A stretch of DNA of 10,950 bases from CAKUIA01 sp034180465 (GTDB taxonomy: Bacteria > Verrucomicrobiota > Verrucomicrobiia > Opitutales > Intestinicryptomonadaceae): NCBI GenBank assembly GCA_034180465.1, contig JAXFOH010000093.1:1-10950 (forward strand). Reading direction: 5' to 3'. The notes beneath the pieces were generated by a model. It was not told the origin of the DNA, made no database searches, and saw only the letters and a program-made list of their open reading frames with translations. Shown here piece after piece: positions 6,395 through 10,950 of the stretch. The position numbers and the translations under genes were made by a program. Numbering within the stretch: the stretch's first letter is position 1; each line of letters starts with the position of its first letter.

Positions 6395-6961
6395 ATGTCT
6401 GCAACTACAAAGGAAAAGATTTTAAAAACCACCTTTTTGCTGCTTTTAGAAAAAGGCTACGACAGGGTTTTGGTTAGCGATATACAACAGGCTTTGGGAA
6501 TTTCCAGAGGCTTGATGTATCGCTATTTTTCCTCCAAGGCTGACTTGTTTTTACAGGCTTGTACGAAATATTTCTACACACGCTACCTTGAAAAGCTAGA
6601 CTACGAAAATATGTCGCTTAGCCAGTATTTAGACTACGCAAAGTTCGCGCTGTCGAAGATTGTTGATATAGACGGCTCGCCGGTTGAAATTTTAAAATAT
6701 AACACGTTGTATTCCGCCTATATGCAGGCCGACGAAAATTTTAAGCAGCTGCTTTTTGCGGGCTTTGCAAGTGCCAGAATGGTAATACACAACGCTGTTT
6801 TGCGCGGCGAAATAAAGAATATTTCCGAAAGTTTTGTGGGGGCAACGCTTCTTGCCATATTTGGCAGAACAAGCTATATTAGCGAAACGCCGTCAAACGA
6901 ATATGTATGCAAGCGCATTGTGGAAGATGTGGACATTTTCTACAATCTTATAAAAAAATAG
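6395..6961 (+). CDS. TetR/AcrR-family transcriptional regulator
   Basis: The protein has 188 residues, usual for the family. The N-terminal TetR_N DNA-binding domain covers about residues 5-53. Its helix-turn-helix is the segment from Val27 to Tyr44, with DIQQALGISRG and MYRYFSSKADLF matching the family pattern IA...GvS.GtlYryF.sKe.L. Residues 60-188 are the variable helical ligand-binding and dimerisation part, and the inducer cannot be predicted. It is the only plus-strand gene in the window. Two copies of a 22-base palindrome lie 110-165 bases upstream, so it probably represses its own promoter. TetR regulators often control a neighbouring efflux or enzyme gene, but here the divergent neighbour is pheS, about 340 bases beyond the operators and behind a terminator-like hairpin. 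The true target may be elsewhere or lost. The ATG lacks a Shine-Dalgarno sequence. Confidence 0.94.
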   Translation: MSATTKEKILKTTFLLLLEKGYDRVLVSDIQQALGISRGLMYRYFSSKADLFLQACTKYFYTRYLEKLDYENMSLSQYLDYAKFALSKIVDIDGSPVEILKYNTLYSAYMQADENFKQLLFAGFASARMVIHNAVLRGEIKNISESFVGATLLAIFGRTSYISETPSNEYVCKRIVEDVDIFYNLIKK

Positions 6962-7007
6962 GGGCGTTTTGTCGCCTTTTTGGTAAAATTTTTGCGGCAA
7001 AATTTCC
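6962..7007. terminator. Weak convergent terminator region between tetR and the small lipoprotein gene
   Basis: Directly after the tetR stop, GGCG (6963-6966) and CGCC (6973-6976) can pair, with G-U pairs possible outside, and five T residues follow (6977-6981): a weak plus-strand terminator. A second inverted repeat, AAATTTT (6986-6992) with AAAATTT (6999-7005), lies just beyond the end of the minus-strand gene, but without a good T run in that direction. The gap of under 50 bases between convergent genes is a plausible termination site. Confidence 0.4.
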
Positions 7008-7010
7008 GGG

Positions 7011-7214
7011 TTAGTCGCCAAGCCAAAACTGCAGTTTATCGAAAAATTCGCTTGCCGAGTCTTCGTTTTTTTGTGCTTGGGCGTTGTCTTTTTCGTATAT
7101 GGACGAATTGTCGTATATCCAGCTTTTATTTTGCGAAGGCTGCAAAAATTCTTCGCTTTCGGCGCAGGCGTTTAGGAGTATGGCGGCAATTATAATAAGT
7201 GCAATTCTTTGCAT
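7011..7214 (-). CDS. Small predicted lipoprotein, 67 residues, unknown function
   Basis: I do not recognise a family. The start chosen at 7214 gives a compact lipoprotein signal: Met-Gln-Arg, a run of Ile/Ala/Leu, and the lipobox LNAC, so Cys17 would be the lipidated residue. The remaining 50 residues are polar, acidic and rich in Ser, Asn, Glu and Gln, and end in EFFDKLQFWLGD. The open frame extends upstream to 7307 (98 residues), but that start lies inside the purC terminator hairpin. Met at 7244 is another possible start and would give a longer, more basic n-region. The gene follows purC after its terminator, so it probably has its own promoter, which I could not place. The convincing signal peptide and lipobox are the main reasons to believe it is real; Asp at +2 sorting signals are absent (Ala follows the Cys). 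Confidence 0.6.
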   Translation of the reverse strand: MQRIALIIIAAILLNACAESEEFLQPSQNKSWIYDNSSIYEKDNAQAQKNEDSASEFFDKLQFWLGD

Positions 7215-7282
7215 AGCAAAACGGGATTTTTGTACAAGGGGCATTTCGGTCAACAAAATTTTTAGATTGAAAATTTGCGTTT

Positions 7283-7320
7283 GCAAAAAAATAAAAAAGG
7301 CCCGCAAAATTTTTGCGGGC
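7283..7320 (-). terminator. Intrinsic terminator of purC
   Basis: GCCCGCAAAA (7300-7309) and TTTTGCGGGC (7311-7320) are perfect reverse complements. On the minus strand the GC-rich stem is followed by TTTTTTATTTTTTT (7298-7284). It lies 20 bases after the purC stop and ends the thrS-purC transcript. There is no T run on the plus-strand side, so it works in the minus direction only. Confidence 0.88.
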
Positions 7321-7340
7321 TAAAATGTAAATTAAAAAGC

Positions 7341-8237
7341 TTATTTCATCAGCTTTTCCAACGCGCTCGAATAGCACTTTATCGTGTTTTCTATTACGTT
7401 TTCGGGCAGAGCGGGAACAGGCGGTTGTTTGTTCCACTTTAAATCTTTTTCCAGGTAGTCGCGAACATACTGCTTGTCGTACGAAGCTTGCGCTCTGCCG
7501 ATTTCGTATTTGTCGGCCGGCCAATATCTGGAAGAGTCGGGCGTTAAAACTTCGTCTATAAGGAATAGCTTGCCGTCTTTGTCGGTGCCGAACTCGAATT
7601 TAGTATCGGCTAAAATTATGCCGCACTTCGCCGCCTGTTCGTGTCCGAATTTATAAAGCTTTATGCAAGATTCTTTAATGTTGTTAAACAGGTCTTGTCC
7701 CAAAAGCTTTGCGCATTCTGCGTTTGTAATTGGCAAATCATGGCCTTCCTGCGCCTTGGTTGTGGGGGTAAACAAAACTTCGGGCAGTTTTTGGCTTTCC
7801 TGCATATTTGCAGGTAGTGCAAATTCAAAAAGTTTGCCAGTTGTTTTATATTCCTTCCAGCCGCTTCCCGCCAAATATCCCCTTGCAATGGCTTCGATTG
7901 GCATGGGGTTAAGCTTTTTAACTATCATAGACCTGTCTATAAGTTCGGGATAGTCTTTTAAAAGCTCTTTAACCCTTTGGTTGTGGTTTTCCACCAAGTG
8001 GTTTTGCATTATCGACTTTGTTTGCTCAAACCACCAAAGCGAAATTTGCGTAAGCAAAACGCCCTTGCCCGGAACGCCGTTGGGCATAATGAAGTCGAAC
8101 GCCGAAATTCTGTCGGTAGCAACTATCAACAGCTCGTCGCCCAAGTCGAAGTTTTCTCTTACTTTTCCTTTCGACACTTTTTTGAAGGGCAGGTTGTCTA
8201 CGCTCATAAGAGCTTCTTTTGGCATATTAAAGTTCAT
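7341..8237 (-). CDS. purC: Phosphoribosylaminoimidazole-succinocarboxamide synthase (SAICAR synthetase)
   Basis: PurC joins aspartate to CAIR using ATP to give SAICAR in de novo purine synthesis, in the cytosol. The protein has 298 residues. The N-terminal half has the ATP-grasp-like nucleotide-binding segment with GKVRENFDLGDELLIVATDR (24-43) and SAFDFIMPNGVPGKG (45-59). The two classical SAICAR synthetase signatures are present: PIEAIARGYLAGSGW (113-127) and LADTKFEFG (209-217). IDEVLTPDSSRYW (227-239) follows. It belongs to the longer form of about 300 residues rather than the E. coli form of about 237. The start at 8237 is supported by a good Shine-Dalgarno sequence; Met5 and Met11 are alternatives without one. 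The gene begins 21 bases after thrS and ends before a strong terminator, so it is probably cotranscribed with thrS. Confidence 0.98.
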   Translation of the reverse strand: MNFNMPKEALMSVDNLPFKKVSKGKVRENFDLGDELLIVATDRISAFDFIMPNGVPGKGVLLTQISLWWFEQTKSIMQNHLVENHNQRVKELLKDYPELIDRSMIVKKLNPMPIEAIARGYLAGSGWKEYKTTGKLFEFALPANMQESQKLPEVLFTPTTKAQEGHDLPITNAECAKLLGQDLFNNIKESCIKLYKFGHEQAAKCGIILADTKFEFGTDKDGKLFLIDEVLTPDSSRYWPADKYEIGRAQASYDKQYVRDYLEKDLKWNKQPPVPALPENVIENTIKCYSSALEKLMK

Positions 8238-8242
8238 ATAAT

Positions 8243-8247
8243 TCCTT
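8243..8247 (-). promoter_or_regulatory. Shine-Dalgarno sequence of purC
   Basis: On the minus strand AAGGA ends 5 bases before the ATG at 8237, inside AAAAAAGGA. It supports the first of three possible Met starts of purC and is the only clear ribosome binding site I found in the window. Confidence 0.75.
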
Positions 8248-8258
8248 TTTTGAATTTA

Positions 8259-10085
8259 TTAGAACGAATCGGGAAGGGTTCTTTGTTTGATGTCGTTTAC
8301 AATCATTTCTACGGCGTCTTTGTAGTTGTGCTGGCCGTCGAAACTTTTGTGCAGGCGCGAGCGAACCGATACAAGTTCGGCCTCGGCCTCCTTTTTGCCT
8401 ATAACAAACATATGCGAAACTTTTTCAGTTTCGGCCCTGCGTATTTTCCCGCCAAGCTTGTCGCCCGAAACGTCTATCGAAACGCGAACGCCAGCGTCTT
8501 TCAACGCTGCAAACACCTTGTCGGCAAAGGGAATAACTTCGTCGTTAAGGGTTAAAATGCGAACTTGGTCGGGAGCCAACCAGGTGGGGAACTTGCCGCC
8601 GAAGTGCTCTATAAGCACGCCCGTAAATCTTTCGAGCGATCCAAAGGGCGCGCGGTGAATCATAATCGGGCGGTGGGGCTTGTTGTCGGAGCCAATGTAG
8701 TTGATATCAAAACGCTCCGGCAGGTTATAGTCTACCTGAACGGTTCCAAGCTGCCATTCTCTGCCTATTACGTCTTTTACAACAAAGTCGATTTTCGGCC
8801 CGTAGAATGCAGCTTCGCCCAATTCCTCCGAGAATGGAACGCCCAAAGATTTCGCTGCTTGGCGTATTGCGTTTTCGCTCTTGTTCCAGTTTTCGTCCGA
8901 GCCTACATACTTGTCGCTTTTCGGGTCTCTCAATGAAATTCTTACGCGGTATTCTTTCATGCCTATTGTTGCGAATACCGTTTTTACCAAATCCAAGCAG
9001 CCCTGAATTTCGGCGTCGAGCTGTTCGGGTGTGCAGAAAATGTGCGCGTCGTCTTGGGTAAAGCCGCGAACGCGAGTCATGCCGTTAAGCTCGCCCGACT
9101 GCTCCCAGCGGTAAACATTGCCGAATTCGGCAAGGCGCACGGGCAAGTCTCTGTACGAGTGAGGGTCGCTCTTATAGATTTGAACGTGGAACGGACAGCT
9201 CATAGGCTTAAGCAAATAGCCGTCTACTTCGCCAGATTCAAGCTTCGTTTCGTAGTTGGCAATGTCTTCGTGCTTTGCCGCCATTTCGCGCAGGTCGTCT
9301 CTTTCGATAATCGGTACAAACTGCGAGTCTTTGTAGTAGGGGAAGTGCCCGCTTGTGCGGAACAGCCCCAATTTGCCGATTACGGGCGTAAACACCTGCT
9401 GGTAGCCCTGTTTGTTCAAAAGCTCCAAAATGAAGTTTTGCAACGACTGTCTAATCGTTGCGCCTTTTGGCTTCCACAAAATAAGGCCTTGGCCAACCTT
9501 GTCGTCTATAAGGAAAAGATTCATTTCCTTGCCGAGTTTGCGGTGGTCGCGCATCTTGGCTTCTTCAAGCTGTGTTAGGTATTTTTCAAGCTCGTCTTTA
9601 GATGCAAATGCAGTTCCATATATGCGCTGAAGCTGTTTGTTGTTTTCGTCGCCCCGGTGGTATGCGCCCGCAACCGACAAAAGTTTAAACGCCTTTACCT
9701 GCTTTGAATACTTAACGTGTTCGCCGCAGCACAAGTCGCAAAAATCTCCGTTTTTGTAGAACGAAATTTCTTCGCCTTCGGGAATGTCGGCCAGGCGGCC
9801 TAGCTTGTATTCAGCTTGTCCCAATTCCTTTATTTTCTTTTCGGCGTCTGCTCTCGAAAGGGTAAATTTTTCGAAGTGCTGGTTTTCGTTTACAATCCTT
9901 TTCATTTCGGCTTCAATTTTTTCCAAATCTTCGGCCGTGAATTTATGGTCCAAATCAAAGTCGTAGTAAAAGCCGGTTTCGGTTGCGGGCCCGATGTCCA
10001 ACTTTGCTTCGGGGAACAGTCTTAAAACCGCCGTCGCCAAGATGTGCGAGGCGCTGTGTCTAATCTTTGCTAATTCGCTATCCAT
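8259..10085 (-). CDS. thrS: Threonyl-tRNA synthetase lacking the N-terminal TGS domain
   Basis: ThrRS charges tRNA-Thr and removes mischarged serine. The 608-residue protein starts directly at the editing domain: HSASH (10-14) is the HxxxH motif normally found after a TGS domain of about 60 residues. The second editing motif, usually CRGPH or a close variant, reads CCGEH (119-123), keeping Cys119 and His123. The class II catalytic core has all three zinc ligands by position: Cys297 in KPMSCPFH, His348 in DDAHIF and His477 in MIHRAPFGS. Motif 2 is YRWEQSGEL with TRVRGFTQDD (325-346); motif 3 is GSLERFTGVLIEHF (482-495). Compared with E. coli there is a charged insert of about 25 residues near 262-287, before the Cys297 motif. 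The anticodon-binding domain is about 505-600. Translating upstream in frame shows no start or TGS-like sequence. The gene follows the outer-membrane protein gene after 20 bases. Confidence 0.98.
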   Translation of the reverse strand: MDSELAKIRHSASHILATAVLRLFPEAKLDIGPATETGFYYDFDLDHKFTAEDLEKIEAEMKRIVNENQHFEKFTLSRADAEKKIKELGQAEYKLGRLADIPEGEEISFYKNGDFCDLCCGEHVKYSKQVKAFKLLSVAGAYHRGDENNKQLQRIYGTAFASKDELEKYLTQLEEAKMRDHRKLGKEMNLFLIDDKVGQGLILWKPKGATIRQSLQNFILELLNKQGYQQVFTPVIGKLGLFRTSGHFPYYKDSQFVPIIERDDLREMAAKHEDIANYETKLESGEVDGYLLKPMSCPFHVQIYKSDPHSYRDLPVRLAEFGNVYRWEQSGELNGMTRVRGFTQDDAHIFCTPEQLDAEIQGCLDLVKTVFATIGMKEYRVRISLRDPKSDKYVGSDENWNKSENAIRQAAKSLGVPFSEELGEAAFYGPKIDFVVKDVIGREWQLGTVQVDYNLPERFDINYIGSDNKPHRPIMIHRAPFGSLERFTGVLIEHFGGKFPTWLAPDQVRILTLNDEVIPFADKVFAALKDAGVRVSIDVSGDKLGGKIRRAETEKVSHMFVIGKKEAEAELVSVRSRLHKSFDGQHNYKDAVEMIVNDIKQRTLPDSF

Positions 10086-10105
10086 TTTGTTATTCTTTCG
10101 ATATT

Positions 10106-10950
10106 TTAAAAAATGTATGAAATCGAGAAGGTGCCGTATACGTTCATATCTGGGCCAAAGTCTTCGCCCAATGGGCCGCGGCAGCCTTGCCCGTCGTTAT
10201 TAACGGCGTAGCCTACGCCGCCGCTAAATTTTATGTGCTGGTTTAAAACCCAGCTTAGTCCGCCGTAGGCTTGAATGTAGCCGTACGAATTTTCCCAATA
10301 CTTGCCGCCAACCGTGCTTTCGGCGGAAAACCTTTCGGCTTTCGCGTACGAGGCGTATACTTTTATGTCTAAAGAAAGATTTTTTATGGCGGTAAGCTTT
10401 TCTAAATTATAAGAGGGGGCAAAGCCCGCCATAACGCCATATTGGTAAAAGCTAAAATTGTAGAATCCGTAAATAAAGGGGCTTAAAAAATGGTTGCCTA
10501 TAAAGCCCACATATATGTCTCCCGAAAATCTTTCGCCGCCGTCTATTGCTATGCGAGAATCGGCGTTAATGGCATCTTCGGTAAAATATAGCGTGCCACC
10601 TATGTCGAAATCTACATACTTTGAAATATTGTATACCCAGCCGCTTAAAACGCAAAGGCTTTTTGTGTAGTGTTGGTTATCGGGCAAAACGCCGGTTATA
10701 ACATTGTAGCCTTCGCCTGCAAACAGGGGGCCGCGGTCTTCAAAAACTGCGGCCAAGGCGTTGCACGAAGCCTTTTTGCCCTTATAGATTGTTGCCGACC
10801 TATATTCCACGCCCAAAGACGTATAGCGCTCTTTGTCTACGCCGAAAGCCTCGTTAAAATCGAAGTTTTCGGTTACGTCCCAGCACGAGGGGTTTATTTC
10901 GTACCACGACTTAAAATTGTAGCCGCTAGTGCCATCGAACAAAGCCAAAC
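10106..10950 (-). CDS. Probable outer-membrane beta-barrel protein, N-terminus outside window
   Basis: The frame is open from the right edge to a TAA at 10106, giving 280 residues of the C-terminal part. The first in-frame codon visible is an internal Leu (TTG), so the true start lies beyond 10950. I do not recognise a specific family. Alternating polar and hydrophobic or aromatic residues form many candidate beta strands, for example near SGDIYVGFIG, SFYQYGVMAGF, NLSLDIKVYASY, SYGYIQAYGGLSWVL and KFSGGVGYAVN. It is rich in Gly, Tyr, Phe, Asn and Ser, and ends NVYGTFSISYIF with a terminal Phe, the usual BAM recognition feature of barrel proteins. Function cannot be assigned; a TonB-independent small or mid-size barrel is most likely. 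It ends only 20 bases before thrS with no terminator seen between them, so some read-through or cotranscription is possible. Confidence 0.7.
   Translation of the reverse strand, partial: LALFDGTSGYNFKSWYEINPSCWDVTENFDFNEAFGVDKERYTSLGVEYRSATIYKGKKASCNALAAVFEDRGPLFAGEGYNVITGVLPDNQHYTKSLCVLSGWVYNISKYVDFDIGGTLYFTEDAINADSRIAIDGGERFSGDIYVGFIGNHFLSPFIYGFYNFSFYQYGVMAGFAPSYNLEKLTAIKNLSLDIKVYASYAKAERFSAESTVGGKYWENSYGYIQAYGGLSWVLNQHIKFSGGVGYAVNNDGQGCRGPLGEDFGPDMNVYGTFSISYIF

Noticed and set aside
7011..7307. 98-residue form of the small lipoprotein
   Set aside because: Its start lies within the purC terminator hairpin, and the internal start at 7214 gives a proper lipoprotein signal peptide.
10946..10948. 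TTG as the start of the outer-membrane protein gene
   Set aside because: The frame is open to the window edge and no signal peptide follows this codon, so the start is outside the window.
1..10950. CRISPR array, insertion sequence, prophage, toxin-antitoxin or defence system
   Set aside because: No direct-repeat array, transposase, integrase or defence domain was seen; the genes are housekeeping and envelope genes.

Overview
The window reads as an ordinary housekeeping stretch of a Gram-negative bacterial chromosome. The sequence itself shows lipoproteins with lipoboxes, a probable outer-membrane beta-barrel protein and TatC. Full-length PheT, the long form of PurC and the general look of PheT suggest Verrucomicrobiota, perhaps an Opitutae-like lineage of moderate GC. 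That placement is an inference from remembered family resemblance, not a database result. Shine-Dalgarno sequences are weak or absent before most genes; purC is the clear exception.

Nearly everything lies on the minus strand, so transcription runs from right to left. At the right edge is the 3' end of a probable outer-membrane protein gene (10106 to beyond 10950). It is followed closely by thrS (threonyl-tRNA synthetase without a TGS domain) and purC (SAICAR synthetase), which ends at a strong intrinsic terminator (7320 to 7283). Next comes a short gene for a 67-residue lipoprotein (7214-7011). It converges with the only plus-strand gene, a TetR-family regulator (6395-6961).

The 507 bases between tetR and pheS hold the richest non-coding structure. 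There are two copies of a 22-base TetR-type operator 33 bases apart, a minus-strand consensus -35 box between them, a 10-base inverted repeat, a terminator hairpin that folds best on the minus strand, and an 11-base dyad around a candidate promoter. No target gene for the regulator is present on the divergent side. The layout is compatible with autoregulation, a short minus-strand RNA of about 95 nt, or an attenuated leader ahead of pheS.

The left half is a tightly packed cluster: pheS, pheT, tatC and a lipoprotein of the peptide/nickel-binding SBP_bac_5 family. The gaps are 4 and 6 bases, then a 23-base overlap. pheS and pheT make the two subunits of phenylalanyl-tRNA synthetase. TatC is the core of the twin-arginine translocase and here carries an unusual charged and Tyr/Asp-rich tail of about 155 residues. 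The binding protein runs off the left edge.

I found no CRISPR array, insertion sequence, tRNA, rRNA, phage gene or defence system. The points most worth a second look are the TatC tail, the tetR-pheS intergenic region, and the TGS-less ThrRS with an altered editing motif.
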